Source of the DNA: Cichorium intybus
Lineage: Eukaryota; Streptophyta; Magnoliopsida; Asterales; Asteraceae
DNA length: 64,000 bases
Reading direction: 5' to 3'
Assembly: GCA_023525715.1 (NCBI GenBank)
Contig: CM042012.1
Span: 56,664,705 to 56,728,704 of the forward strand
The translations under genes and the position numbers were made by a program. This document shows positions 36,497 through 49,545 of this stretch, piece by piece; positions within the stretch are counted from its first letter, which is position 1, and each line of letters starts with the position of its first letter. The notes under the pieces were generated by a model. It was not told where the DNA came from, did not search any database, and saw only the letters and a program-made list of their open reading frames with translations.

Positions 36497-39400
36497 TTAA
36501 ATCATTTCTCGCCTTCCAAATGAACAATAATGAGCAGTATATAATAGTATAGAGTAGTTCTTTTTTTTTTTAACACCAATTACCCCAAATCGCCGCGTAG
36601 TTGAGTAAATCTCCAACAGAAGAAACTGTGGGGGAGGACAACGACACCATCTAAAGATCCAAGAAATTACCTGCTTAGCGAATGAGCAAGTCATGAGGAG
36701 GTGATCCATAGATTCCACATCGTTAGTGCGCATTTTGCACTCCGTCGGAATGTTGGTCAAACCTCTTGAACATAAAGAAGAGACCGTTGGAATACGCCCA
36801 ATCTGGCATGCCAAATGAAGCAAGAGAACTTGATTGTGACAGATTTGATCCAGGGGATAGATGGACCCGCGTTTGTCGAAATCATTGAGTTAATGGTGTG
36901 CCTCAATATAGCCACATGGAATAATTTATCACTTGAGATGGGGCAGATCCACTTATCGGGGAGGGAGAAGATTGTCAAATATTCGATGGCCTGAATCAAA
37001 TGATTGAATTCAGTGATCTCGCTCGGTTGAATTGCTAGGGGCTCTAGACCAACACCAATGCGCGCCATTGATAAGGATTATTTCCGAGATAAGGCAGGAT
37101 TTTCGTTTCTCAAGTTTGTAAAGGGTGGGAAAGCGTGATTCGAGTGTGGATGACCCACACCAAAAATCATTCCAAAGCAGCACCTTAGCACCCAATTCAA
37201 CGTGACAAGAGAAAATTTGTTCAAGACTGAGACCAATATCAGACAAATCCTTTGAGACGCTAGCTATGTGATGCTACACACCATTCATCATTTTTTATAA
37301 TAAGGATAGTGGTTTCCTGTGAAGATTATGAATGCTCGTGATCAAATCGCCCCACAACGACCAATTATTCGATTTTAATCTCCAAACCCATTTGGTAAAG
37401 AGGCTAAGGTTCATAGCCAGATGTGAGCCAATACCGAGCCCACCGTCATCTTTTCAGGCGATGACAGAATTCCAAGCGATCCAATTAATTGCAGTTATTT
37501 CTTTCCCTCCACCCCAACAAAATTTCCTCATGTATTTCTCCTTTAGATCAATCACACATGTCGGCGCTTTGAATAGCGAGAAGTAATAAATGGGAAAACT
37601 AGTAAGTACAGACTTTATCAAAGTGACACGGCCACCAAAAGAGAGTGTTTTCGCATTCCAATTAGAGAGTTTGGACTATAACTCGTCTAATATGGGTTTC
37701 CAATTCTTTTTTGCAACATATTTGGTTCGACTGGGTCACCAAGGTATGTAAATGGGAAGGAAGCGTGATCACATCCGAGTATTCTTGCGCTAGCCATCAT
37801 TTCAACGGAGGAGGTTGCAATACCAAAGACCTTGGACATATGGAAGCTGACTTTATGCCCAGAAACTACATCGAAGCATTTCAGTATACGAACTAAAATT
37901 TTAAGGTTCTCACGAGACCAATCTCCTACAAAGATTGCATCATTAGCATATAGTAGATGGGATATACGAGGCCCGTCACTCAAAACATTAACACCTTGAA
38001 AACTATGTTTTTCACCAGCAGATTTTATATGCGAGTTTAAACCTTCCCATAGTTAGGATAAAGAAAAAAGGGGCGAGGGGATCCCCTTGACGGACACCTT
38101 TGTTGATCGGAAACTCCTTGGTTGGTGAACCATTAATCAAACTCGAAGCTCTTGAGGATGATAAGCAGCCTCGAATCCAATTTCGCCAACGGACCCCAAA
38201 ACCATTTGTAACATAATGGAATCGAGATATCCCTAGTTGACCGAATCAAAGGCTTTATCAAAGTCCACTTTGAAGAAAAATATCTTCTTTTTGGATTTTT
38301 TTTTTTGCCCACGTGTAGAGTTCGTTGATTATAAGAAGGCCATCAAGAATGTTTGGATTCTCAATATATGCCGATTGCTCCTCCCTGATGATCTTCCCGA
38401 TAACTTTCTTGATTCTCGTGCTAAGAATCATTGTGATAATTTTATAAACGCAACAAATTAAACTTATTGGTCGGTAGTCGCTAAGGATTGTAGGGTCTTT
38501 TACTTTAGGGACTAAAGTAACAAACGAGGAGTTGCATCCTCTCACTAGAGAACTCGTCTTGTCAAAATGCCTTACAATATCCAATATGTCTGGGCAAATA
38601 AGGTCCCAATAAGTTTTAAGGAATTTGAAAGGAAAACCATCAGGGGGCCATGAGCTTTCTCATTTCCACAATCCCACACGACATTTTGATTTCCTCAAGA
38701 GAAAAAGGAGCTTCAAGTGATAAACCGTCTTCCAACGAGATTTTTCGGAGATTGGAACAAACGATCGGTCTAATAGGCCAAGGTTTAAAGAATTTAGTTT
38801 TAAAAAAAATTATACGCCTCGAGTTTTACTCCTTCCACCCCGTAATCCAAGATCTATTAACCATTAGACCATGAATCAAATTTTTCTGGATATTATTATT
38901 AATAATGCCATGGAAGAACGTATAATTTTCGTCTCCCTCAAGCACCCACTTAATTCAATATTTTTGTTTCAAATCCATCCGCTTTGCATTTTCAAGTTCT
39001 GGGATTCTTTTCTTGTTGTCCCGCCCACACCCTACATTCATCCATGGATAATCCTCGCATCTCAACAAGGTCATCAAGTGCAAGGATGTTTTTCTTTGCT
39101 TCTAACAAGTCTTTGTTTTCGCGTTCCTGAATTTCTCTCCTCCAACATTTTAAGGCATACATGACAGCTTTAAGTTTATTTGCGAAGATGGTATCGGGAG
39201 AAGTCCCAGCCACATGTGAGATCCAAGCTTTAGTCACCACTTCATTAATACCAGTTGAAAATAAGCACGACTTGAAGAACCGGAATGAAGGGAGGCCAAA
39301 ATCCATTTTTTTCTAAGCTAAGGATGATCACGGAGTGATTTGACAAGTCACGAGATAAAGCCATAACCGAGGAGGAAGGGAACAAGTTCATGAACTTAGA

Positions 39401-39989
39401 GCAGACCACAAATCCGTCTAACTTACTAAGCTTGGCGTCGTTGTCCCACACTTGGGTAAACCGACGACCACCCATGCTATGTTCAATCACGCCCGCATCA
39501 CCAATAAATTTGTTAAAAGCAACGGCGAAGTATGGCCAAAATACCAAATTCATGCGTTTCTTAGCTCGTATCACACCCTTAAAGTCTTTAAAGATAATCC
39601 ACACACCACTTCTAGATTTTTTTAGGGAGCATAAGTCAAGCCAAAGCTGTTTTTTCTCATTAAACATTAACAAAGATAAAATCCTCATCAAAACCACACA
39701 GCTTACCAATGCAGGCGAGGAAGAATCGTGACTTAATTGATTCAGACCTAACGAATAAGTTGGGGTTCCACACCGTAAGTAAACCACTAGATCTGCCGCA
39801 AGCTTCAACAAAATCAGTACTGGTGTTCGATTTTGCCCCAACATCTTTAACCAATATCATCAGGGAGGGAGGATAAGTGGGTTTCTTGAATTCCACAAAA
39901 ATAAGCTGGTGTTCCATTTTCAGCCTGTTAACCCACTCAATTTTTGTTGTTTCGCCAAAGCCCCTAACATTAAGTGACATACAAATCAT
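36497..39989 (-). pseudogene. LINE ORF2 remains: endonuclease, reverse transcriptase, zf-RVT
   Basis: An APE-type endonuclease starts at 39989 with MICMSLNVRGFGETTKIEWV (usual start NVRGLG...K). It continues through GGRRFTQVWDNDAKLSKLD and LSRDLSNHSVIIL (39300-39840). A linker with NKLKAVMYALKCW follows at about 39150. The RT has MAPDGFPFKFLKTYW (about 38620), SFVTLVPKVKDPT, YRPISLICCVYKII and EEQSAYIENPNILDG, then KVDFDKAF near 38260. Its catalytic box is YAND instead of YADD at about 37950. Thumb and zf-RVT pieces extend to about 36500. Stops and shifts are frequent, so the ORF is dead. Confidence 0.82.
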
Positions 39990-40098
39990 TTCGGTGGATT
40001 AATTGCCCCATCTCCAGCCATAACAGCCGTAAAGACCTCATTTTTATCTTCAATTTCGAACCCCGCCTGGTTTCCCACATTGATATTGTGCTCAATTT

Positions 40099-41297
40099 CT
40101 ATAAATACGAAGATAACGAGGAGGATGCTTCAGTGCCATCATTGTCACCATGCTTTTCAGAATTGGAATGAGATATTTGAGAGAAGTCTCGATTAAGATC
40201 AATTGAGGGGATAGAGGCCGTCGACCCGCTATGATGGTCGGATGTAGAGATGGGTCTCATGTATGTGTTGAATCTCATGTTTCGGGAGTCAATCCTTCTT
40301 CTTTTGGACGTGGTAAGGCCGGAGATTTTGTTATTATCAAATAGGGGCCCAGTAACACCGGCCTCATGAGGCTCACATAAGGATGGTCCATTGGGTTGCA
40401 TTGGGCTACAGCCGGGAAAACGGGGCACCGTATCATCACCTTGTTTGTTGGGGACATCGATATTATTAGTACGCAATGATTCATCTTCCATCTGAGGGCA
40501 AACCTCAGTCATCGGAATCGACCTCCATTCATGTTCTTTTCTCGAAGAAGCAATCTGATCACCAAGGACCTCGTTGCTCACTTTAGTCTCGCTATCTACA
40601 AATCCTCATTGTTTTGGGTCCAAGTATCACAGATACCGTCGACGTTTTCCTCCCCATCCTCCATCTCAGTTCCATTCCCATCATCATCGACATCACTGGA
40701 GTCAACTGAGCTATTAGAGTTATAATTAAATGGGGTCCAATTCTCATCAACCTCAATTACCCCAATTCTATAGTTCCCACCGTCGATGCAAATCACAATC
40801 ACCTTGTTGATTTTAGTTCTAATTCCTGATAGAACTCCAATTTTTCCAAAAGAACGGTCTTGGCAAATGTCAAAAGAGTTTTCGTTGGAAATGACTTTTC
40901 CATAGTTGTTAGCAATTATATCAAAATTTTAATCATTCCAAGTATAAACAGGCACTCGAGTAATCTTTAACTATACTAATCTTTCGAACAGCAAGTCAAT
41001 GTATTCAGCGTATTCTAGCATTTTGAACCATCTCATCCATGATTCTCTGTTTTGAAGAAAGGTTCTCGCGTCATTTGGATCCTTGAATTTGATGACAATG
41101 TATAAACCTCCGAGATATTTTTCCTGAATATTGCAGAATCCTTCTTCATTTATGCTTGTTTCGGTATAGGCATTGGGTCTCCGAACTATGAGATTCTCCA
41201 ATAAGGGAGGATTGGTCCAACCAAGGAGAGGCTTGAGGGTTACGATGAAGCGTGATAGCCGTCGACGATTTGCTTTCCATAGGTAAGGGATGGTCAT
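40099..41297 (-). pseudogene. LINE ORF1 remains (RNA-binding type)
   Basis: The minus-strand frame from 41297 encodes the DUF4283-like part typical of plant LINE ORF1 (LYIVIKFKDPNDARTFLQNR). It then stops at about 40971 and continues in shifted frames with RVPVYTWND and FGKIGVLSGIRTKINKV. A Ser/Asp-rich acidic segment follows (about 40600-40800). The last part (40581-40099) has the basic cluster SKRRRID and a Ser-rich tail. There is no CCHC knuckle in what remains. Several stops and frameshifts are present. Confidence 0.7.
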
Positions 41298-41318
41298 TCA
41301 ACGATGCAGAAGGTTTAC

Positions 41319-42803
41319 TGTAATGTCGTATTACTTTAGTAAGTAAACTTGAGTTAATCTTAGTATAAATAAGAGTTACTAGGTTGTTATGTGAGTTAGG
41401 AAGATTAGAAACCCATTTAGAAGGAGTTTAAACCTTCAAAATAGCAAAAAGAGGTTACATGGGTCGTGTAGGAGTCACCTGGGTCGTGGGTCGTGTAGGA
41501 GACATTTTTGAAACTGTTTTGGCCTTGCAGGAGGTACACGGGTCGTGTTTATGAACACATGTCATGTTCAAGTTACTATATCATCCAGTGGGTTAAACAC
41601 GGGTCGTGTAAATGGACCCGGGGCGGGTTTTAAAGATAGCGCTGCTATCTTACGTGAGTGGGGTTTATTTGACAGCTTTCGTCATTTCTCCTCATTACGA
41701 ACAAAAACACTTCACAGTCGATTTTTAGAGCAAAGAGGATGAAATTAGGTCAATTTTAATAGGGGTTTTACATAGAGAGGCTTTAGGAGGTTGGATTAAA
41801 CACCCAAAACATATTCTCGTTTCTAAATCGAAGAGGTTATTGATTTTGGGTTTTAGGGTTCCAAACCCTAGATGTCTAAATCTGAAAGTATACTTTGATT
41901 CATCTCATGTGTTGTTAGTAGGTTGCTAATATATGTTGTATTGAGTCTTTGTTACGATTATCGTGAGGTTTTAACGGTTCAATAAGTAAAACCACGAAAT
42001 CGAGGGTTTCGGTTTGATAGCACATGTTATTCACACGTTGTGATCTTTATTGTTTACTGATTTCTTGATGTTTTGAGTTGGATATTATTGAGATGCCTGA
42101 GGATGTTTGAGATATGATATGTGATGTCATTTTACAGCTGATACTCATTGGAGGGAAGGAGATACACGAGGCCCGGGTGGACGACGAGCTGAACAGACAT
42201 CAGGTGAGTGGTTCTAATTCATTATTCATGATTAGACTATGATATAATTGTGTAAATTGTAAATTCTAATTGGTTGAGATAACCATTTTGTATAAGTTAT
42301 ACAAGGTTGAGAATTCCGTGTTGTAAACGAGTATTTGGTTTGCATGAGCATAGTAAATGACTGAGATAGTCAAAGAGTATAAGATTAACAACCTTATGAT
42401 TTAGTAGCTATTGAGTAATATGGTATTTGTTGAGAATTGATGAAATGATTATTATGTTTTAAGTGTTTTTATCACTGAGCTTATTTAGCTCATAAAACAA
42501 TTGTTTGTGTTGTATGTGTTATAGGTGATAGGGGTAAGAAAGTTACAGAGGGATATAAGACTTGACTTTGGGACTAGACTTTTGGGGTTTTTGTGAACTA
42601 TGGTATACTCTTTTGGAAACTTATGTATAGTTTTGTAAAAATGGTCTTTTCTAACCCAGTTTTTGGGACATGTTTCTATTAAGTACTTGTTCTTTTGATA
42701 ACTGCTTGTACTTCTGTTGCTTAACTTTGATTACACTATAAACCCCTATGGTTATTTTGAGTAATTATTGGTGTATTTCGGAGATAAGAAACTGGGTGTT
42801 ACA
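41319..42803 (+). repeat. 5' LTR of element G (1485 bp)
   Basis: TGTAATGTCG...GGGTGTTACA. It carries several copies of ACACGGGTCGTGT, a short palindrome-like motif, at about 41450-41620, and is related to solo LTR F. Confidence 0.93.
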
Positions 42804-42806
42804 AGT

Positions 42807-42817
42807 TGGTATCAGAG
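42807..42817 (+). other. Primer binding site of element G
   Basis: TGGTATCAGAG, tRNA-iMet type, three bases after the LTR. Confidence 0.9.
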
Positions 42818-43028
42818 TAAGGTTTGAGCGAACTAGACTTTAAAGGGTAAGTTCTAGACTCAAACTAATAAAGAGAGAGGCCCCAAAATTTGTCCTTATG
42901 CAACTATTCCTCTGAGCACATATAACGAGTATGTGTGCTATATTGGAAATTTTGATTAATTATGTAATATGAAAATAGTATTGAGATATATGAGATTGAA
43001 ATGAGTTGAATTTCTTTTCAGCCTCATT

Positions 43029-44219
43029 ATGAGTTCTGGAAAGGAAAAAGAGGGATGTGATTGCTTAGACAAGCAATCGGGGTCACAGAGTTTGGTACTG
43101 GGGCGCCAGCCCAAGGGTGAGAGACCACCTGAGTTATCAAAGTCATTACAAGAACTTATTGCTGCTGAGGTAGCGAAAGCAGTCAAAAGCTTATTGCCTA
43201 CTTTACTGAAGCCTCAAACGGAGGCGGCTAATAGAGACGAGGGAGATCGATCTCCTACCATTCCTGTGGTTGGGAAGGGTCGGAGTGACCTGGTTATTAT
43301 ACATGCTGAGGTTGGAGGGTCGGGGGAACCAAAGGGTTGTAGTTATGAAACATTTCGCAAATGTAAACCGAATGATTTCTTTGGTACCGATGACCCTATT
43401 GTTGCACGAAACTGGTTAAAACATATCGAGAAGGTTTTCCGTACAAGCAAATGTGCGGAGAAAGATAAAGTCGAGTACGCCACCAATTGTCTACATAAAG
43501 ATGCTCAGCTTTGGTGGGAGAACATAAATCTTGATATAGAGAAAGGGTTGGAGTCTGAACCAACGTGGGAAGAATTCAAAGTAAAGTTTATGAAAGAGTA
43601 TTGCTCCAACACGACAATGAAAAGTTTAGATGAGGACTTCTTGAGATTACAGCATGGAACACGATCAGTACAGGAGTATACGACGGAGTTTAACGAGAAG
43701 GCCAGATTCGCTGCACACCAGGTGGATACGGAGGAGAGAAAAGTTGATAGATACTTGTGGGGTTTGAGAACCCAGATACGGGAGTTTTTACAGAACTCAA
43801 ATTTTATCACTTACCAGCAGATAGTCGAGGCAGCCAAGTCCTAAGAAAAAGAATTACGGAGGCAAGAGGATGAGAAAAAGGTGGAGAAAGATGGGGGAGG
43901 TCAGAAAAGAAAATGGGAAGGAAAGTCGGGAGGTAGTTCTCAAAAACAGTCGGGTCCGAATTTTCAGCCTCGAGGTGATTCGAGGAAGACTGAGAGCAAG
44001 TGGTGCGAAAAATGCCGCCGAAAACACTCTGGAGATTGTGATACGAGTACCCCACCCCTTATATGTTATCAATGCGGGAAGACTAGACATATGGCTCGGG
44101 ATTGTTTAGAGAAGAGTCGAGTATGCTTTAACTATAGAGAAAGCGGTCATATCTGCCCGGATTGCCCAAAGCCGAGGACCGATACACGTTCGCGAGACTC
44201 CGAGGGCGGGACGAGGTGA
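43029..44219 (+). pseudogene. Element G gag (one in-frame stop)
   Basis: The frame opens at ATG 43029 and runs 271 codons to TAA 43842. It continues in the same frame after that stop to 44219, so a single nonsense change splits gag. The capsid-like retrotrans_gag core has FFGTDDPIVARNWLKHIEKV, AQLWWENINL, WEEFKVKFMKEY and VQEYTTEFNEKARFA. After a basic Gln/Lys-rich linker come two zinc-knuckle-like boxes: CYQCGKTRHMARDC is intact (CX2CX4HX4C), while CFNYRESGHICPDC has lost its second Cys. A frame change near 44219 leads to the protease. Confidence 0.88.
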
Positions 44220-44277
44220 CAGTCGAGGAGATAGACGAGACAGAGGCGGCGGGAACGTTAGAACTCGAGCCTTTCAG

Positions 44278-47200
44278 ATGACCGTGGAGGAGGCCAGGGA
44301 GCGACCGTATGTGATTATAGGTATCTTTAGCCTAAATTCTCTTCGAGCTTGTATGGTATTTGATTTGGGTGCTTCAGTTTCTTTTATATTTGTACCTTTT
44401 GCGTCTCAAATTCATGTCTCGATGACCAAGATGAGTGAGGGTTTGATAGTTCAAATAGAGGACGGGAGAGATGTAATAGTAAATAGTCATTATGTTGTTT
44501 GTCGGCATGAAATCAACGGGATCTCATTCCTTATTGATTTGAAGCCGATGACTACTCGTGCGTTTGATGTGATAGTTGGGATGGACTGGTTAGATGATAA
44601 TAGAGCAAATATGGATTGTCACGGAAAGACTATTTCTGTGAGAACTCCAAGCAGGTGTCGAATATTAATATGAGGATAATGTCGTTTTCAACATATACCG
44701 ATAGTATCTTTCGCGAGAGCGCGAAGGTATACCGAAAAAGGTGCCCTTTTATTTATGGTGCATATTACTCCTATTGAATCCGAACATCGTACAATGAAAG
44801 ATGTCGAGGTAGTAAGAGATCTTGCTGATGTTTTTCCTGACGATCTTCCCGGCTTACCACCAAATTGTCAAATAGAGTTTGTTATTGATTTAGTTCCGAG
44901 AGCGAAACCGATAGCTTGAGCACCCTATCGGTTGGCACCGTCAGAGATGGAGGAATTAAAGAAACAACTGCAAGAGCTTTTAGATCGCGGTTTCATTCGG
45001 CCAAGTTCGTCCCCACGGGGTGCTCCGATATTCTTTGTCCGGAAGAAGGATGGTTCTATGCGCATGTGTATAGACTATCACGAGTTAAACAAGATTACTA
45101 TGAAGAATCGTTATCCTTTACCGAGAATCGATGATTTATTCGATCAATTAGAAGGAGCGGTATATTTTTCGAAGATTGACTTGAGGTCGGGATACCATCA
45201 GTTAAGAGCAAGAGAATCTGACGTCCTGAAATCATCATTTCGCACCCGATACGTACATTATGAGTTTTTAGTAATGCTGTTCGGTTTGACGAATGCCCCG
45301 GCGGCCTTTATGGATTTGATGAACCGAGCTTGTCATCCATTTTTGGATAAGTTTGTGATAGTGTTCATTGATGATATTTTGATTTATTCCAAGAGTTGGA
45401 ATGAACATAAGCAGCACTTGCAATTAATCTTGAATCTTCTTCGCAAAGAAAAGTTGTACGCAAAATTTTCTAAATGTGAGTTTTGGTTACAAGAGATTCA
45501 ATTCCTTGGTCATGTGATAAACCGAGAAGGCGTCAAGGTAGATCCTGCAACATAGAACCAGTAATGAGTTGGGCACCACCCAAGAGTCCGACTGAGGTTT
45601 GGAGCTTCTTGGGATTAGTCGGTTATTATCGGTGATTTGTTGAGAAATTTTCGAGCATTGCGTTGCCCTTAACGAAGCTAACCAGAAAGATAGAGAAGTT
45701 TATCTGGACTGATGTACAACAACCGGCTTTTGAAAGACTGAGACGTGCATTATGTGAAGTCCCGATGTTGTCATTGCCTCAAGGTGGAGAAGACTTTGTT
45801 CTTTTCACCGATGCTTCACAAATTGGTCTTGGATGTGTACAAATGCACAGGGGGAGAGTGATTGCGTATGCATCTCGACAACTGAAGTCACATGAACAAG
45901 CGTATCTTGTACATGATTTGGAGTTAGCCGCCATTGTTTTTGCATTGAAGATTTGGCGACATTATCTCTATGGTGTGAAGTTCTAGGTGTACTCAGATAA
46001 CAAGAGTCTAAAGTACCTATTTGACCAAAAAGAGTTGAATATGAGAAAACGAAGACGGATGGATCTTTGAAAGATTATGATTGTGATATACTTTACCATC
46101 CTGATAAAGCAAATGTAGTGGCAGATGCACTAAGTCGAAAAGAGCCATCTATTCGAGTCGTTTCAGCTCGAATGGGAGGGGTTAGTAAATTACCAGAAAT
46201 GATTCAACGTGTCCAGAGAGAAGCCAATGATATGAAAAGTGAGAGAATAGTTGGCTATGTAGATAAACTAGTTGAAAATGTGCAAGGAGTGAAGACTTTT
46301 CAAGGACGAGTGTGGGTCCCAAAGCACGGAGAAACGAGACAACTATTACTTGAAGATGCTCATTGTACTCGGTACTCAATCCAACCAGGTAGTACAAAAA
46401 TGTATAGAAGTTTAAAGTCGTTTTACTGGTGGCCGGGAATGAAACGTGATGTTGGGAGATATGTGGAGAAGTGTCTGACTTGTTTACAAGTCAAGGCAAA
46501 TCATCAAAGACCATACGGGTTGGTGCAACCACTGCCAGTACCGATGAAAATGTGGGATGAAATCTCTATGGATTTTGTCACTAAATTACCTCGAACTCCG
46601 CGAGGGTTCAATTCTATTTGGGTGATTGTTGATAGGTTGACCAAATCAGCACAATTCATTCCCATACGAGAAGATTATCAAGCATCCAAACTAGCAGAGA
46701 TCTATATTAGAGAAGTGATGAGACTACACGGAGTACCTACCTCGATAGTCTCCGATCGTGATAGTTGTTTTACTTCACATTTTTGGCAAAGTTTTCAAAA
46801 ACACTTGGGAACCAAAGCCTTGATGAGTAGGGCTTATCATCCGCAGACCGATGGTCAAAACGAGAGAACTATACAGACGTTATACGTTAGAGGATATGCT
46901 TAGAGCTTCAGTGATTGATTTTGGAGGTAGCTGGGACTATCATTTGCCTTTGAATGAATTTACGTATAACAATTCATATCATTCCAACATTCAGATGGCA
47001 CCCTTTGAGGCGTTATATGGATCAATGTGTAGAACACCGTCATGTTGGTCGGAAGCGGGAGAAAAGCCATTAGCGGGTCCCGAAATAATAACTGAGACTG
47101 AGGAAAAGATTAAAAGCATTCGTGAACACATCAGAGTTGCTCAACAGCGTCAGAAGCACTATGCGGATAAATGAAGGAAACCATTCGAGTTTCAAGTTGG

Positions 47201-47645
47201 AGATATGGTGATGTTGAAGGTATCTCCCTGGAAGGGAATTATTCGTTTTGGTAAGCGTGGTAAGTTGAGTACACGATTTATCGGACCTTTTCGTGTACTA
47301 CAACGAGTAGGAGCTGTAGCTTATAGACTCCAGCTTCCTGATGAGTTACGAGGAATTCATAATGTGTTTAATATATCACATCTTCGTAAGACTTTATATG
47401 ATCAGTCTGCACGAGTTTCTTTGGCCGAGGTTCAATTAGATAAGAAGCTACAATATGAAGAACAACCGGAGAAATTTCTAGACAGAAAGATCAAGAAGTT
47501 GCGGAATAAAGAGATCGGAATAGTGAAAGTATAATGGAAACATCACCGAGGTACATATGTCACATGGGAACCTGAGGAAGAAATGCGGTCTAAATACCTA
47601 TTTTATTTCAAGAGATTCCAAGGACGGAATCTATTGAAGGGGGAG
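44278..47645 (+). pseudogene. Element G pol: protease, RT, RNase H, integrase, chromodomain
   Basis: Order is Ty3/gypsy. The protease (44278-44673) reads FDLGASVSF where DTGA/S is expected, so the catalytic motif is altered; VIVGMDWLDDN marks its end. RT (44757-45555, with a stop near 44920) has GAPIFFVRKKDGSMRMCIDY, LRSGYHQL and the FIDD catalytic box. RNase H (45663-46140) has FTDASQIGLGC and ends HPDKANVVADALSRK, with stops near 45985 and 46070. Integrase (46150-47170) shows an HHCC-type zinc region (CLTCLQVKANHQRPYG), the core MDFVTKLP, SDRDSCF and QNERTIQT, then a frameshift near 46890 and a stop at 47172. The C-terminus ends with a chromodomain-like YVTWEPEEEMR after a stop at 47532. 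At least seven lesions, so it is not autonomous. Confidence 0.9.
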
Positions 47646-47651
47646 ATAACT
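47636..47651 (+). other. Polypurine tract of element G
   Basis: GAAGGGGGAGATAAC, just upstream of the 3' LTR. Confidence 0.8.
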
Positions 47652-49132
47652 TGTAATGTCGTAATACTTTAGGTAAGTAAACTTAAGTTAATCTTAGTAC
47701 AAATAAGAGTTACTAGGTTGTTATGTGAGTTAGGATGATTAGAAACCCATTTAGAAGGAGTTTAAACCTTCAAAATAGCAAAAAGAGGTTACACGGGTCG
47801 TGTAGGAGTCACCCAGGTCGTGTAGGAGACCTTTTCGAAACTGTTTTAGCCTTGCAGGAGGTACACGGGTCGTGTTTATGAACACAGGTCGTGTTCTAGT
47901 TATTGTAGCATCCAGTGGGTTAAACACGGGTCGTGTAAATGGACCCAGGGGGTTTTAAAGATAGCGCCGCTATTATTAGAAGATAGCGCCGCTATCTTAC
48001 GTGAGTGGGGTTTATTTGACAGCTTTCGTCTTTCTCCTAATTACGAACAAAACAACACTTCATAGTCGATTTTCAGAGCAAAGAGGACGAAATTAGGTCA
48101 ATTTTAACAGGGGTTTTACATAGAAAAGCTTGGGGACGTTGGATTAAACACCCGAAACATATTCTCAGTTTCTAAATCGAAGAGGTTAGTGATTTTGGGT
48201 TTTAGGGTTCCAAACCCTAGATGTCTAAATCTGAAAGTATACTTTGATTCATCTCATGTGTTGTTAGTAGGTTGCTAATATATGTTGTATTGAGTCTTTG
48301 TTATGATTATCGTGAGGTTTTAACGGTTCAATAAGTAAAACCACGAAATCGAGGGTTTCGGTTTGATAGCACATGTTATTCACAAGTTGTGATCTTTATT
48401 GTTTACTGATTTCTTGATGTTTTGAGTTGGATATTATTGAGATGTCTAAGGATGTTTGAGATATGATATGTGATGTCATTTTACAGCTGATACTCATAGG
48501 AGGGAAGGAGATACACGTGGCCCGGGTGGACCACGAGCTAAACAGACATCAGGTGAGTGGTTCTAATTCATTATTCATGATTAGACTATGATATAATTGT
48601 GTAAATTGTAAATTCTGATTGGTTGAGATAGCCATTTCGTATGAGTTTATTGTAAACGAGTATTTAGTTTACATGAGCATAGTAAATGACTAAGATAGTC
48701 AAAGAGTATGAGATTAACAACCTTATGATTTAGTAGCTATTGAGTAATATGGTATTTGTTGAGAATTGATGGAATGATTATTAAGTTTTAATTGTTTTTC
48801 TCACTGATCTTATTTAGCTCATAAAACAATTATCTGTGTTGTATGTGTTATAGGTGACAGGGGTAAGAAAGTTGCAGAGGGATATAAGACTTGACTTTGG
48901 GACTAGACTTTTGGGGTTTTTGTGAACTTTGATATACTCTTTTGGAAACTTATGTATAGTTTTGTAAAAGTGGTCTTTTGTAACCCAGTTTTTGGGACAT
49001 GTTTGTATTAAGTACTTGTTCTTTTGATAACTGCTTGTACTTCTGTTGCTTAACTTTAATTACACCATAAACCCCTGTGGTTATTTTGAGTAATTATTGG
49101 TGTATTTCGGAGATAAGAAACTGGGTGTTACA
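47652..49132 (+). repeat. Second LTR of element G (1481 bp)
   Basis: Matches 41319-42803 except for many substitutions and a few indels. It has an extra copy of GATAGCGCCGCTAT near 47970-47990 and lacks an 8-bp GGGTCGTG repeat present in the first LTR. Confidence 0.93.
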
Positions 49133-49545
49133 AGTTGGTATCAGAGCAAGGTTTGAGCGAACTAGACTTTAAAGGGTATGTTCTAGACTCAAACTAATAA
49201 AGAGAGAGGCCCCAAAATTTATCCCTATGCAACTATTCGTCTGAGCACATATAACGAGTATGTGTGCTATATTGGAAATTTTGATGAATTATGTAATATG
49301 AAAAGAGTATTGAGATACATGAGATTGAAATAAGTTGAATTTCTTTTCAGCCTCATTATGAGTACCAGAATGGAAAGAGAGGGAGGTGATCGCCGAGACG
49401 AGCAATCGGGGTCACAGAGTTTGGGACTGGGGCGCCAACCCGAGGGCGAGAGACCGCCTGAGTTATCGAAGTCATTACAAGAACTTATTGTTGCTGAGGT
49501 AACGAAAGCAGTCAAAAGCTTATTGCCTACTTTACAGAGGCCTCA
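49133..49545 (+). pseudogene. Second, truncated G interior with gag start
   Basis: Repeats the PBS (49136-49146), leader and gag start (ATG 49358) of 42804-43216. Homology ends at CCTCA at about 49545 and hAT-type sequence follows. About 62 gag codons are left, in frame and without a stop up to the break. Confidence 0.9.

Larger units (their letters stand above)
36203..41318 (-). mobile_element. Second LINE (L1-type), near full-length, minus strand
   Basis: On the minus strand it runs from ORF1 (41297 downward) through ORF2 to a poly(A) seen as a T run at 36203-36212, preceded by the CTCGCCGTTTCC tail typical of plant LINEs. The 5' end is cut by element G at 41319. Its 3' end lies 355 bp upstream of the protease start codon. 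The right flank of G does not resume LINE sequence, so the LINE 5' end was lost. Confidence 0.85.
41319..49545 (+). mobile_element. Element G: Ty3/gypsy chromodomain element, LTR-interior-LTR-partial interior
   Basis: The 5' LTR (41319-42803), PBS, gag-pol and 3' LTR (47652-49132) form a near-complete plus-strand element. After the second LTR the sequence repeats the PBS and the first 413 bp of the interior, then stops abruptly at about 49545 in hAT sequence. This order fits unequal recombination between tandem or sister copies followed by deletion. No target duplication can be found. LTRs differ at several dozen positions plus indels (about 3-4% by eye), so it is much older than element C. 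Confidence 0.9.
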
